A program made the translations under genes and the position numbers. The notes below the pieces were generated by a model. That model saw only the letters and a list, made by a program, of their open reading frames with translations. It was not told the origin of the DNA and ran no database searches. From contig NZ_LMEC01000002.1 of the NCBI RefSeq assembly GCF_001425265.1, positions 106,466-170,465 on the forward strand: 64,000 nucleotides of DNA, given 5' to 3'. How positions within the stretch are numbered: position 1 is the stretch's first letter; each line of letters opens with the position of its first letter. The DNA comes from Massilia sp. Root418 (GTDB lineage: Bacteria > Pseudomonadota > Gammaproteobacteria > Burkholderiales > Burkholderiaceae_D). Positions 55,458-64,000 of the stretch are shown here, piece after piece.

Positions 55458-56585
55458 TCAGCGATCGGGCGACACTATCGTCTGGGTAGCGACCGTATCA
55501 GGCTGGGGTGGCGGCGGCTGGCCCAGATGAAGCAAGCGGGCCTGGCGCTCTTGCAGGCTCAAGGTCGACATGCCTTGCACCGCAGCATAAAAGCGCGGGA
55601 AGGTCTTTTCCTGCGCCAGCAAGGCGCGGAATCCCGGTAAGAAATCATTGTATGTTGCAACAGACGCAAGGTGGGCGTTATTGAGCGGCTCGGCGAAGAA
55701 GCGATCATAGCCCGCGTACCCGCCCCAGCTGTTGATTTTCATCAGCTGGTATTCCTCTTTCAGCGACGCGAAGATGCGCAGCTTCTCCTCGCGCTTTTTC
55801 TTGTCGCTGACCTTGCGCGCGTAGTTGGCGGCCAGCAGCGCACGGTGGCGCACCAGCAGGTCGAGGAAATCGCGCCGGCGCACGCTGTAGCGCTCGTAGG
55901 CTTCGCGCATGGCGGGGTTGCCGTACATGTCCAGCCAGCGCTGCACGCCGGCCTCCTCGACCGCCGTGGCGAAGGCTTCGTTGAAGCGCGAGTCGCCCTG
56001 CACATAGGCCACCTGGTGGGCCAGCTCGTGGAACACCATGCGCGCCAGTTCGGCGTCGGAATAGTTGATGAAGGAGGACAGCAGCGGGTCGCTGAACCAG
56101 CCCAGGGTGGAGTACGCCGGCACGCCGCCCAGCTGCACGTCGTTGCCTTCCTTGCGCAGCTCGTCGGCGTAGGCCTCGGCGTCTTCCTTGCTGTAATAGC
56201 CGCGGTAGCTGACGCAGCCGGCGATGGGGAAGCACCACTGGATCGGGCGCAGCGACAGCGAGGGCGTGGCCACCACGTTCCACAGCACGTAGGGCCGGTT
56301 CAGGGCGGCGTAGTTGCGGTAGCTGGCGTTGTCCGGCAGGCCGAGTTCCTTCACGGCGAAGCGGCGTATCAGCAGCGCCTTTTCCAGGCGCGCCTTGAGC
56401 TTGGGATCGGTGGCCGGATCGCCCAGCCAGTCCTCGATGGGGCGGGCTTCGGACCAGAGCGCATACTGGCCCTGGGCCGCCTGGAAATAATACTTAAACT
56501 GGGCGCAGCCAGCCAGCATCAATGCGCACGCGCCCGCCGCCAGCCAGAACCTGGCACGCATTAACTGTCGGGCAAATTTGCGCAT
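55458..56585 (-). CDS. Lipoprotein zinc aminopeptidase-like protein
   Basis: 375 residues. A type II signal peptide ends at the lipobox LAGC, so the protein is membrane-anchored. The zinc motif HELAH (186-190) with the downstream NEAFATAVEE (third ligand Glu) identifies a putative aminopeptidase family (Pfam 'Aminopep', recall). The C-terminus is Pro-rich. Substrate is unknown. It follows the molybdopterin enzyme by nine bases on the same strand. Confidence 0.88.
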   Translation of the reverse strand: MRKFARQLMRARFWLAAGACALMLAGCAQFKYYFQAAQGQYALWSEARPIEDWLGDPATDPKLKARLEKALLIRRFAVKELGLPDNASYRNYAALNRPYVLWNVVATPSLSLRPIQWCFPIAGCVSYRGYYSKEDAEAYADELRKEGNDVQLGGVPAYSTLGWFSDPLLSSFINYSDAELARMVFHELAHQVAYVQGDSRFNEAFATAVEEAGVQRWLDMYGNPAMREAYERYSVRRRDFLDLLVRHRALLAANYARKVSDKKKREEKLRIFASLKEEYQLMKINSWGGYAGYDRFFAEPLNNAHLASVATYNDFLPGFRALLAQEKTFPRFYAAVQGMSTLSLQERQARLLHLGQPPPPQPDTVATQTIVSPDR

Positions 56586-56594
56586 TTTTCACTC

Positions 56595-58682
56595 TCACGC
56601 CGCTTTCTCTACTTGAACCAGTGTATCGTAAAAAGTCGGCGCGCGGCCCATATCGGTAAGGCGCTGGCTGGTCACTTCGTTGGCGTTTTTGCCGTCGCCC
56701 GCGAGCTTTTTCCACCATATGGAGAGGCCCACGACGAGGCCCGCGCGGGCCTTGTCGGTGACGCGCAATTTACATTCGAATGAGCCACGATCGTTGTATA
56801 TGCGCACCATTTCACCGTGCGCCAGGCCGCGCTGTCCGGCGTCGTCCGGGTGCATGTCGAGATGGGGTTCGCCTTCGGTGGCGCGCAAGCTGGTCACATT
56901 GACAAAGGTGGAGTTCAGGAAGTTGCGCTGCGGTGGAGAAATCATGGCAAGCGGGTACTTGGCGGCCAGCCCCGGATTGCTGGCGCGCGACTCGTACGGT
57001 GCGATGTAGGCCGGCAACGGGTCGAGGCCGTCGGCCAGCATCTGCGCCGAATAGAACTCGCATTTGCCGGACGGCGTGGGGAAGCCGCCTTGCGCGAACG
57101 GCGCGGCCGGCATGTTCAGGCGCTGCCAGCCCTTCTGCTTGAGCGCATCCCAGTCGAAGTGCACGGCGCGCGCGTCCTTGGTGTTGAAAGCCTGGGCCGC
57201 CAGCTGCTCGTCGCTCTCGCTGAACATGGGATCATCCAGGCCCATGCGCGCGGCCAGCAGGCGGAAGATTTCCGTGTTCGCCTTGGCCTCGCCCATGGGC
57301 GCGACGGCGGCGTTGTTGGCCATCATGTACAGGTGGCCGTAGGAGGTGTGCACGTCCACGTGTTCCAGCTGGGTGGTGGCGGGCAGCACGATGTCGGCAT
57401 AGTCGGCGGTGTCGGTCTGGAAATGTTCCAGCACCACGGTGAACAGGTCTTCGCGCGCGAAGCCGGCCGCCACCTTGGCCGAGTCGGGCGCCACCGCCAC
57501 CGGGTTGGAATTGTAGACGATGACCGCCTCCACCTGCGGCCCGAACGCCGGCGACGCGGGACGCAGCAGGTCGTCGCCGATGGTGCTCATGTTGATGGTG
57601 CGCGGCAGCCTGGCGTGGCGCTGCAGCAGGTCGGTGCGCTGCAGCAGCGCCTTGTTGGACGGGAAGCTGCCGCTGGCGGAAAGCTGCATGCCGCCGGCCG
57701 GGTTGCGCCAGGCGCCCACCAGCGCCGGCAGGCAGGCGATATTGCGCACCGCCATGCCGCCGCCGCGCACGCGCTGCACGCCGTAGTTGGCGCGGATGGC
57801 CACCGGCTCGCCGTTCTTCGCCATGCCGCCGTACAGCCGCGCCAGCTCCACCACTTCCTGCGCCGTGATGCCGCAGGTCTCGGCGGTGCGCTCCGGCGTC
57901 CATTCGGCGGCGCGCGCCTTGAGCTGCTCGAAGCCCAGGGTGTACTCGGCGATGTAGCCGTGGTCCAGCAGGTCCTCGGCGATCAGCACGTGCATCAGGC
58001 CCAGCGCCAGCGCGGCGTCGGTGCCGGGCAGCAGGGCAATGTGCTGGTGGCATTTCTCCGCCGTGAGCGAGCGGTAGGGGTCGATGGCGATGAGCTTGGC
58101 GCCGTTGCGCTTGGCGGCCTGGGCGCGGGCCCAGAAGTGCAGGCTGGAGGCAATCGGATTGCCGCCCCAGATGATGATCAGTTTGGCGTCCTGGAAATGC
58201 TCCAGGTCGGTGCCGATGGACCCGCCCACGGTGTATTTGTAGCCGGTGGCGCCGGCCGTGGCGCAGATGGTGCGGTCCAGCTGCGAGGCGCCCAGGGTGT
58301 GGAAGAAGCGGCCCGCCATGGCTTCGCCCTGCAGCAGGCCCATGGTGCCGGCGTAGCTGTAGGGCAGGAGCGCTTCCGGCGCGCGCGCCACGATAGGCTT
58401 CAGCCTGGCGGCAATGGTGTCCAGCGCCTCGTCCCAGCTGATGCGCTCGAACTTGCCCTCGCCCTTCTTGCCCACGCGGCGCAGCGGATGCAGCAGGCGG
58501 TCGGCGTGGTAGGTGCGCTCGGTGTAGCGCGCCACCTTGGTACAGAGCACGCCGGCGGTGGGCGGGTGATCGGGATCGCCTTTCACTTCGGTGGCGACGC
58601 CGTCTTCGACGGTGACGATGAGGGCGCAGGTGTCGGGGCAATCGTGCGGGCAGGCGGCACGAACGTAGCTGGTAGTGGTCAT
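56595..58682 (-). CDS. Molybdopterin-dependent oxidoreductase (Fe-S containing)
   Basis: 695 residues. Cys11, Cys15, Cys19 and Cys47 form the N-terminal 4Fe-4S site. The bis-MGD-binding regions follow (IIIWGGNPIASSLHFW, IDPYRSLTAEKCHQHIALLPGTDAALALG, VYNSNPVAVAPDS). No Tat signal is present, so it is cytosolic. The family includes formate dehydrogenase-like and assimilatory enzymes; the substrate cannot be named. It is divergent from the M20 gene across 156 bases. Confidence 0.92.
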   Translation of the reverse strand: MTTTSYVRAACPHDCPDTCALIVTVEDGVATEVKGDPDHPPTAGVLCTKVARYTERTYHADRLLHPLRRVGKKGEGKFERISWDEALDTIAARLKPIVARAPEALLPYSYAGTMGLLQGEAMAGRFFHTLGASQLDRTICATAGATGYKYTVGGSIGTDLEHFQDAKLIIIWGGNPIASSLHFWARAQAAKRNGAKLIAIDPYRSLTAEKCHQHIALLPGTDAALALGLMHVLIAEDLLDHGYIAEYTLGFEQLKARAAEWTPERTAETCGITAQEVVELARLYGGMAKNGEPVAIRANYGVQRVRGGGMAVRNIACLPALVGAWRNPAGGMQLSASGSFPSNKALLQRTDLLQRHARLPRTINMSTIGDDLLRPASPAFGPQVEAVIVYNSNPVAVAPDSAKVAAGFAREDLFTVVLEHFQTDTADYADIVLPATTQLEHVDVHTSYGHLYMMANNAAVAPMGEAKANTEIFRLLAARMGLDDPMFSESDEQLAAQAFNTKDARAVHFDWDALKQKGWQRLNMPAAPFAQGGFPTPSGKCEFYSAQMLADGLDPLPAYIAPYESRASNPGLAAKYPLAMISPPQRNFLNSTFVNVTSLRATEGEPHLDMHPDDAGQRGLAHGEMVRIYNDRGSFECKLRVTDKARAGLVVGLSIWWKKLAGDGKNANEVTSQRLTDMGRAPTFYDTLVQVEKAA

Positions 58683-58838
58683 GTCTGGCGGGTCCGGGAA
58701 AACAATCGGGGAAAGCGCTATCGTAAACGATTCCGCGCCACCCCATCCGGTAGCGGCAAAGGCTACAATGGCTATACCGCCATGATGCGTAGCGTCTTAC
58801 CAAGACGTGCAGCAAGAACAAAATACTGGAGAGCCCAG

Positions 58839-60035
58839 ATGAAACTTGTAGCACCCATTATCGCGTTTCAATCCGAGTTGCAGCAGATCCGCCGCGACCT
58901 GCACGCGCACCCGGAACTTTGCTACGAGGAAGTACGCACTTCCGACGTGGTGGCCGCCAAGCTGACCGAATGGGGCATCCCCGTGGTGCGCGGCCTGGGC
59001 CTGACCGGCGTGGTCGGCATCATCAAGAACGGCACGTCGGAGCGCGCCATCGGCCTGCGCGCCGACATGGACGCGCTGCCCATGCAGGAAATCAACACCT
59101 TTGCCCACGCGTCCAGGCACGAGGGCAAAATGCACGCCTGCGGCCACGACGGCCACACGGCCATGCTGCTGGGCGCGGCCCACCACCTGGCACAGCACCG
59201 CGATTTCGACGGCACGGTCTACCTGATCTTCCAGCCGGCCGAGGAAGGCGGCGCCGGGGCGCGCCGCATGATACAGGACGGCCTGTTCGAGCGTTTCCCG
59301 ATGGACGCGGTGTATGGCATGCACAACTGGCCCGGCATGCCGGCCGGCGCCTTCGGTGTGTGCGAGGGGCCGATGATGGCGTCAAGCAATGAATTCCACG
59401 TGACCCTGCGCGGCAAGGGCGCGCACGCGGCGCAGCCGCACAAGGGCATCGACCCCATCATGGTGGCGGTGCAGATTGCGCAGGCCTGGCAGACCATCAT
59501 CACCCGCAACAAGAGCCCGCTCGATACGGCGGTGCTGTCCATCACGCAGATCCATGCGGGCAGCGCCACCAACGTGATTCCGGACGAGGCGAAAATGGTG
59601 GGCACGGTGCGCACCTTCACCAGCGGCGTGCTGGACCTGGTCGAGCACCGCATGCGCTTGCTGGCCGAGAACATCGCGGCCGGTTTCGATGCGGAGGTGG
59701 ATTTTGCCTTCCGGCGCAATTACCCGCCGCTGGTGAACCACGCCAAGGAGACGCAGTTCGCGGTGGAAGTGATGAAGGCGGTGGCCGGCGCCGACAAGGT
59801 GGACGCCCAGATCGAGCCGACCATGGGCGCGGAAGACTTCGCGTTCTTCCTGCAGGAAAAGCCGGGCTGCTACATCTTCCTGGGCAATGGCGACGGCGAC
59901 CACCGCGACGGCGGCCACGGCCTGGGGCCCTGCGTGCTGCACAACGGCAGCTATGACTTCAACGACAACCTGCTGCCCATCGGCGCCAGCTTCTGGGTGC
60001 GGCTGGCGGAGACGGCGCTGCCGCGGGCACGCTGA
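58839..60035 (+). CDS. M20 family amidohydrolase (hippurate hydrolase-like)
   Basis: 398 residues from ATG 58839, with GGAG nine bases upstream. A much longer open frame upstream is antisense to the molybdopterin gene and is rejected. Metal ligands are in HACGHDGHTAMLLG and QPAEEGGAGAR, and the dimerisation insert AHAAQPHKGIDPI is typical. It hydrolyses N-acyl amino acids (hippurate, acetyl-amino acids or IAA-amino acids). It is cytosolic with two metals. Substrate not resolved. Confidence 0.93.
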   Translation: MKLVAPIIAFQSELQQIRRDLHAHPELCYEEVRTSDVVAAKLTEWGIPVVRGLGLTGVVGIIKNGTSERAIGLRADMDALPMQEINTFAHASRHEGKMHACGHDGHTAMLLGAAHHLAQHRDFDGTVYLIFQPAEEGGAGARRMIQDGLFERFPMDAVYGMHNWPGMPAGAFGVCEGPMMASSNEFHVTLRGKGAHAAQPHKGIDPIMVAVQIAQAWQTIITRNKSPLDTAVLSITQIHAGSATNVIPDEAKMVGTVRTFTSGVLDLVEHRMRLLAENIAAGFDAEVDFAFRRNYPPLVNHAKETQFAVEVMKAVAGADKVDAQIEPTMGAEDFAFFLQEKPGCYIFLGNGDGDHRDGGHGLGPCVLHNGSYDFNDNLLPIGASFWVRLAETALPRAR

Positions 60036-60038
60036 GAT

Positions 60039-60125
60039 TGGCGGGTTACGGCGTGCCGCCTAACCCGCCCTACGCCCTCGCGTGGCGACCGTAGGGCGGG
60101 TTAGCACGCAGTGCGTAACCCGCCA
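60039..60125. repeat. REP-like palindrome pair, family A
   Basis: Units 60039-60074 and 60090-60125 face each other over a 15-base spacer, almost identical in layout to the 12.2 kb copy. They lie between the convergent M20 and dehydrogenase genes. Confidence 0.88.
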
Positions 60126-60132
60126 GGCGCCG

Positions 60133-61029
60133 CTACGGCAACTGGTCCGCCCCCTCGCCCACGCGCTGTCCGGTATTGAGCTGCTCCAACCCCAGCAGCG
60201 CCGCCGCATGATCGGCCTGCGGGAACATCTCCACAATCGCCTCGTAGCGCTGCGTCACCAGGTCGGTAACCGGCAACTGCACCCCGGCCGCCGCCGCAGC
60301 CGCCAGGATATTGTGCTGGTCCTTCAACTGCGTGCGCACCTGTCCGCCCGGCATGAAATTGCGCTCCAGCATGCGCTGCCCGTGCACCTCCAGCACCTTG
60401 CTCTCCGCAAAACCGCCCCGTATGGCCGCCCGTACCGCGGCCGGGTCCGCGCCAGCCGCCTGCGCCAGCAGCAGCGCTTCCGCCACGATGTTGATGGTGC
60501 CGCCCACGATCAGCTGGTTGCACAGCTTTGCTACCTGCCCGCTGCCCGCCGGCCCCACCAGGGTGGACCGTCCCAAGGCCGCGAACACCGGCTCGGCGCG
60601 CGCGTAATCCTCGGCGCTGCCCCCCGCCATGATGGCCAGGGTGCCCGCCCGCGCCCCGCCCACGCCGCCCGACACCGGCGCGTCGACAAAGCGGCAGCCG
60701 CCCGCCGTGAGCCGGGTGTGGAACTCCTGGGCCTCGGACTGGCGCGTGGAGCTCATGTCCACCCACAGCGCGCCCGGCCGCAAGGCCGGCAACGCCGCGT
60801 CGATCACCAGGCCCACCACCGGTCCGGCCTCCAGCATGGAGATCACCACGTCCGCCGAGCTCACCGCGTCGGCCAGCTCGGCCACCGGCATGGCGCCGAA
60901 TTCAGCCAGCGGCTCGGCCTTGCTGGCTGTGCGGTTCCAGACGGTGACGGCAAAGCCGGCGTGCAGCAGGCGCCGCACCATCGGCTCTCCCATCAAGCCG
61001 ATACCAAGAAATGAAATTTGCGTTGACAA
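60133..61029 (-). CDS. Beta-hydroxyacid dehydrogenase (3-hydroxyisobutyrate/tartronate semialdehyde type)
   Basis: 298 residues from TTG 61029, supported by AGGAG eight bases upstream. The Rossmann motif FLGIGLMGEPMVRRL, the substrate-binding DAPVSGGVGGARAGTLAIM and the catalytic Lys in GQVAKLCNQL are all present. It reduces or oxidises a small 2- or 3-hydroxyacid with NAD(P). The exact substrate (3-hydroxyisobutyrate, tartronate semialdehyde, succinic semialdehyde) is open. It is divergent from the PagL-like gene. Confidence 0.92.
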   Translation of the reverse strand: MSTQISFLGIGLMGEPMVRRLLHAGFAVTVWNRTASKAEPLAEFGAMPVAELADAVSSADVVISMLEAGPVVGLVIDAALPALRPGALWVDMSSTRQSEAQEFHTRLTAGGCRFVDAPVSGGVGGARAGTLAIMAGGSAEDYARAEPVFAALGRSTLVGPAGSGQVAKLCNQLIVGGTINIVAEALLLAQAAGADPAAVRAAIRGGFAESKVLEVHGQRMLERNFMPGGQVRTQLKDQHNILAAAAAAGVQLPVTDLVTQRYEAIVEMFPQADHAAALLGLEQLNTGQRVGEGADQLP

Positions 61030-61162
61030 TGGGACTACTCCTGAGTGAACAATGTTGAGGATGTCGTAACAATATTAGCCTCTCCTGAACGTTTTTGTGA
61101 ATCTCGGTAGAATGAAGTACTGCTATATAACTCGACATATAGCGCAGACTCTGAAAGAAGCC

Positions 61163-61708
61163 ATGCAAACAAAAAAAATCCTCGCGGCAGCAGCCGCAAT
61201 TCTGGCAATGCAAGCAGCGGTTGCCGGGGACAAGCTGATCGACACCTCCTACGTTGAATACGCCAGCGCCTCCAAGATCCAGATGGCCCGCATCGGCGCC
61301 ACCTCCGACTGGAACAAGCAGTGGTTCCAGTCCAATGGCAGCAGCCTGAGCGGCTACTGGGACGCCAGCTTCGGCGCCTGGCGCGGCAAGATGGCCAACA
61401 ATGTGCCGGGCGCGCACCAGGACCTGGTGGACGTCGGCTTCACGCCGGTGTTCCGCTACGGCGCCGACAACAAAAAGGGCTTCTACGTCGAAGGCGGCAT
61501 CGGCGTGCACCTGCTGTCCAAGCTGTACAACAACAACGACGACAAGCTGGCCACCGCCTTCCAGTTCGGCGATCACATCGGCGTGGGCTATGTGTTCAAC
61601 AATAACTGGGAAGTCGCAGCCAAGATCCAGCACTTCTCGAACGGCGGCATCAAGAAGCCCAACAGCGGCGTGGATTACGCAGTGGTCAAGCTGGCTTATC
61701 GCTACTAA
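61163..61708 (+). CDS. PagL-like acyloxyacyl hydrolase (lipid A 3-O-deacylase)
   Basis: 181 residues from ATG 61163. A signal peptide (MQTKKILAAAAAILAMQAAVA) is followed by a small beta barrel. The C-terminal HFSNGGIKKPNSG carries the catalytic His157 and Ser159. The third catalytic residue of PagL, Glu 14 positions after the His, is Asp171 here. It acts in the outer membrane to remove the 3-O acyl chain of lipid A. An upstream ATG at 61097 is less likely because it precedes the signal. Confidence 0.9.
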   Translation: MQTKKILAAAAAILAMQAAVAGDKLIDTSYVEYASASKIQMARIGATSDWNKQWFQSNGSSLSGYWDASFGAWRGKMANNVPGAHQDLVDVGFTPVFRYGADNKKGFYVEGGIGVHLLSKLYNNNDDKLATAFQFGDHIGVGYVFNNNWEVAAKIQHFSNGGIKKPNSGVDYAVVKLAYRY

Positions 61709-61721
61709 TCAGGCGGCCATG

Positions 61722-61758
61722 AAAAAACCTCCGCAGTTCGCACTGCGGAGGTTTTTTT
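61722..61758. terminator. Bidirectional intrinsic terminator
   Basis: ACCTCCGCAGT and ACTGCGGAGGT arms form a perfect stem with a 4-base loop, with A-run before and T-run after. It serves the PagL-like gene and the convergent M4 protease gene. Confidence 0.93.
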
Positions 61759-61774
61759 TCGTCCGGCCGGCAGC

Positions 61775-63502
61775 TTACTCGGCGACGTCCGCGCCCACGT
61801 TGATGGCTGCGTAGGCGCGCTGCACGGCTTTCGCCTCGGCGCTGTTGGCGCCATACAGCTCCTGCGCCGCGGCCAGCACTTTCAGGCGCGCGTCCGCGTA
61901 GTTGGTCGAGGAGGTGAACTTGGTGCTCAGCGCCTTGAACCAGATGCGGTATGCCTTGTCCAGGCCGATGCCGGTCATGGCCAGCGGCGCCTGGGTCAGG
62001 TACTTGCTGTAGTACTCGCTGGTGCTGCTTGAATTCGAGCCCTTGGCCAGGAAGTAGAACATGCGGTTGTTCGGGCCGCTGCTGTAGTGCACGTCCAGGC
62101 GCTTGAGCGACGTGCTCCAGGCATCCGGGCTGCGGCCGTCCTTGCTGGGCTTGAATAACCAGCGCAGCGGCTGGCCGTCCTTGGCAATTTCCTTGCCGGT
62201 CATCCAGTCGTTGGCGCTCGGCCATGGCAGCGTGGCGCCGGTGCCGCCGGCGCGCGCGTAGGCTTCCACCGCTTCACCCGTGATGTCCGAGCTGGACTCG
62301 TTCAGGCCGCCCGATTCGCCGCGGTACGCCAGGTTGGACGTGGCGGCGGTGACGCCGTGGCCCATTTCATGGCCGATCACGTCGATCGAGCCCAGGTTGT
62401 TGAAGTAGGTGCCGCCGTCGCCGATGTACATGCATTTGCAGGTGTCGGAGTAGTAGGCGTTGTCGTAGGCGGTGTTGACGTGGGCCGCGATATAGGTGGC
62501 CGTGTTGTTGCCGTCCAGCGACTGCCAGCCCAGCACGTTCTTCAGCATGTCGTAGGTGTTCATCAAGCCCCACAGCGCATTGACGGCGGCAGTCTGGCCG
62601 TTGGCGTCGGTGGTGCTGCCCCCGGCGATGTACTGCTTGCCGTCGCCCCAGGTGTTGCTGGTGTTGGTGTACACGCTGCCGGCGCTGGTGGTGTGGTTGG
62701 CGTTGGTGATGGCCATGGCGCCGAAGGTGCCGCCGGTGCCGCGCGAGCCGTCCACCATCTTGTAGGCGGTGCCGCTCAGCGTGGTGTTGATGGGTACGGC
62801 GCCGTTGTACTGGCTGTTGCCGGTGCCGACCACGGTCTGCAGCGCGTTCCATTGCTCCAGCACGCTACCGTCCTGCGCGTTGACGATGGTGTTGTGGAAC
62901 ACGGGCTTGTTGCCGTTGGCCATGCGGGTTTGCACCAGGTAGGCCAGCTTGTAGCCTTCCAGCACCTCGGTCACGTCGGTGGCGTTCAGTTCGCTCTCGG
63001 CCTTGTTCTCGGCGCCGGCCACGCGCACGGTTTTCATGACGGGATAGATGATCAGCTCGGCGCTAGGCGGGCCGATCGCCACGCCGTATGGGCCGATGCC
63101 GCGCAGCGCCGCGTCCACCGCCTGCTGCGGGCGCAGCTTCGGTTTCACATCCATGCGCTTGGCGCTCAGGGCGCCGCGCCGGTCGGCGATCGATTCGCTC
63201 AGGATATTGCCACCGGCATCGGACACCACCACCGATTCGGATTCGAAGATGCGCACGCCCTTGTAGGTGTGGTTCACGCGGCTGATGGCCTGGCCGCGCG
63301 CGCCGGGATGCTGGCTGGAGAGGGCGAAGCCATGGTCGGTGTCGAGGCCGTGCTTGCCGCGCTCGCCGTTCAGCGTGCTGATCAGGCGTGCTTTTTCTTG
63401 CGGGGAAAATGACGCCGGCTCGCCCATGGTGGGCGCTGCGTTAGCGGTGGACAGTAGCGACGCAGCGATGGCGGCGGCTATCATGGTGATGCGAAGTACC
63501 AT
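61775..63502 (-). CDS. M4 (thermolysin-like) secreted metallopeptidase
   Basis: 575 residues as a pre-pro-enzyme. A signal peptide (to about residue 22, ANA) is followed by the FTP and PepSY-like propeptide (about 25-220), then the thermolysin catalytic domain. Zinc motif HEMGH is at 378-382, with the third ligand Glu402 in GGLNESSSD. It is secreted and self-processed. There is no extra C-terminal domain. Dyad repeats lie upstream, between it and the rRNA terminator. Confidence 0.94.
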   Translation of the reverse strand: MVLRITMIAAAIAASLLSTANAAPTMGEPASFSPQEKARLISTLNGERGKHGLDTDHGFALSSQHPGARGQAISRVNHTYKGVRIFESESVVVSDAGGNILSESIADRRGALSAKRMDVKPKLRPQQAVDAALRGIGPYGVAIGPPSAELIIYPVMKTVRVAGAENKAESELNATDVTEVLEGYKLAYLVQTRMANGNKPVFHNTIVNAQDGSVLEQWNALQTVVGTGNSQYNGAVPINTTLSGTAYKMVDGSRGTGGTFGAMAITNANHTTSAGSVYTNTSNTWGDGKQYIAGGSTTDANGQTAAVNALWGLMNTYDMLKNVLGWQSLDGNNTATYIAAHVNTAYDNAYYSDTCKCMYIGDGGTYFNNLGSIDVIGHEMGHGVTAATSNLAYRGESGGLNESSSDITGEAVEAYARAGGTGATLPWPSANDWMTGKEIAKDGQPLRWLFKPSKDGRSPDAWSTSLKRLDVHYSSGPNNRMFYFLAKGSNSSSTSEYYSKYLTQAPLAMTGIGLDKAYRIWFKALSTKFTSSTNYADARLKVLAAAQELYGANSAEAKAVQRAYAAINVGADVAE

Positions 63503-63638
63503 TTCTATCTCCCAATCTGGTCGGACGGCTGGGCGCCATCTCGTCCGCCAACGTTAGCCCATCCGGCCACGGCGAGTCAAAAAAGGTGAGAAATGGGACT
63601 TTTGGGGTGCTGGTGTCTCAAATGGGACAATCGAAAGC

Positions 63639-63672
63639 AAAAAACCCCGCCAGCACACGCTGACGGGGTTTC
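63639..63672 (-). terminator. Intrinsic terminator of the rRNA operon
   Basis: On the minus strand, AACCCCGTCAGCG and the matching CGCTGGCGGGGTT arms are followed by six T, about 10 bases after the 5S rRNA end. Confidence 0.88.
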
Positions 63673-63683
63673 TCTTATAACTA

Positions 63684-63797
63684 GCCTGACGATAACCTAC
63701 TTTCACACTGGTTGCAGCACTATCATCGGCGCAAAATCGTTTCACGGTCCTGTTCGGGATGGGAAGGGGTGGGACCGATTTGCTATGGTCATCAGGC
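63684..63797 (-). rRNA. rrf: 5S ribosomal RNA
   Basis: The minus-strand sequence runs from GCCTGATGACCATAGC to TATCGTCAGGC. The two ends pair as helix I. The internal CCCATCCCGAACAGG and GATGATAGT blocks are diagnostic of 5S rRNA. The length of about 114 bases is normal. Confidence 0.97.
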
Positions 63798-63901
63798 TTT
63801 GACTTGTACGCTGAGCGCTATGGCGCTCAGCTGCAATCTGGAAGAAGTAAAGTGGGTAGTAATTCAAACACAGGCAAATGCGATATAACCGTCAAGGTTA
63901 T

Positions 63902-64000
63902 AGGGACAAGCCTTACGGGCAATTAGTACTGGTTAGCTTAATGCATTACTGCACTTCCACACCCAGCCTATCAACGTCCTGGTCTCGAACGACCCTTCAA
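63902..64000 (-). rRNA. rrl: 23S ribosomal RNA, 3' end only
   Basis: The minus-strand read from the window's right edge carries the conserved 3'-terminal region of 23S rRNA (GAAGGGTCGTTCGAGACCAG, then GACGTTGATAGGC and CTAACCAGTACTAATTGCCC). The end point is set by alignment from memory to the E. coli 3' end and is approximate. The rest of the operon lies outside the window. Confidence 0.93.

Noticed and set aside
56817..58838. A very long N-terminal extension of the M20 amidohydrolase
   Set aside because: The extension is antisense to the molybdopterin gene. The ATG at 58839 has a ribosome site and begins exactly where the family begins.

Overview
The window is a high-GC chromosomal segment that reads as a betaproteobacterium of the Oxalobacteraceae (Massilia/Duganella/Janthinobacterium group). 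The grounds are the queA-tgt-yajC-secD-secF block, the family-level look of most proteins, the tandem fadD pair, and the 23S-5S rRNA end. This placement comes from recall of families, not from a search. Coding density is high, and no phage, plasmid, CRISPR array or intact transposase is seen.

Layout: 0-1.3 kb holds the end of a secreted protein and a DUF2145 protein. 1.3-15.6 kb (minus strand) is a complete arginine succinyltransferase (AST/aru) operon, aruC-aruF-aruG-astD-astB-(gdhB)-astE. An AraC-type ArgR regulator and a DMT exporter lie upstream of it, and there is a recognisable ArgR-type operator plus -10 box before aruC. The large NAD-glutamate dehydrogenase is embedded in the operon, so arginine is taken to glutamate and then to 2-oxoglutarate by one gene block. 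15.7-18.7 kb holds a MarR regulator, a small unknown protein, an HDOD protein and a class V aminotransferase.

18.7-24.5 kb is the most unusual region: a tightly coupled five-gene minus-strand operon of uncharacterised helical, coiled-coil and membrane proteins. It contains a duplicated gene pair and a serine-rich tail. 24.5-28.4 kb carries a possible 51-residue CxxC peptide, a GST with a dyad-rich leader, a Fur-boxed TonB receptor and a WYL regulator.

28.4-40.5 kb is housekeeping: secF, secD, yajC, tgt, queA, then divergent recG and an M23 peptidase, an MFS transporter with a possible 38-residue downstream peptide, a Gfo/Idh/MocA oxidoreductase and DUF3025. 40.4-49.6 kb has pyrC, an exported amidohydrolase, a glutamate/aspartate ABC importer (gltL-I-J-K), a dicarboxylate/amino-acid symporter and an ABCB-type exporter. 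49.7-56.6 kb has a thioesterase, a Tat-type PhoD phosphatase whose C-terminus is encoded by a palindromic repeat, two fadD genes and a lipoprotein peptidase. 56.6-64 kb has a molybdopterin oxidoreductase, an M20 amidohydrolase, a beta-hydroxyacid dehydrogenase, a PagL-like deacylase, an M4 protease, then 5S rRNA and the 3' end of 23S rRNA on the minus strand.

Two families of short palindromic repeats are interspersed between genes. One is a GGCGGGTTA/TAACCCGCC element at four loci. The other is a TGGGGTCAGGGTTAATT inverted repeat at two loci. No gene-free stretch longer than 300 bases is present.
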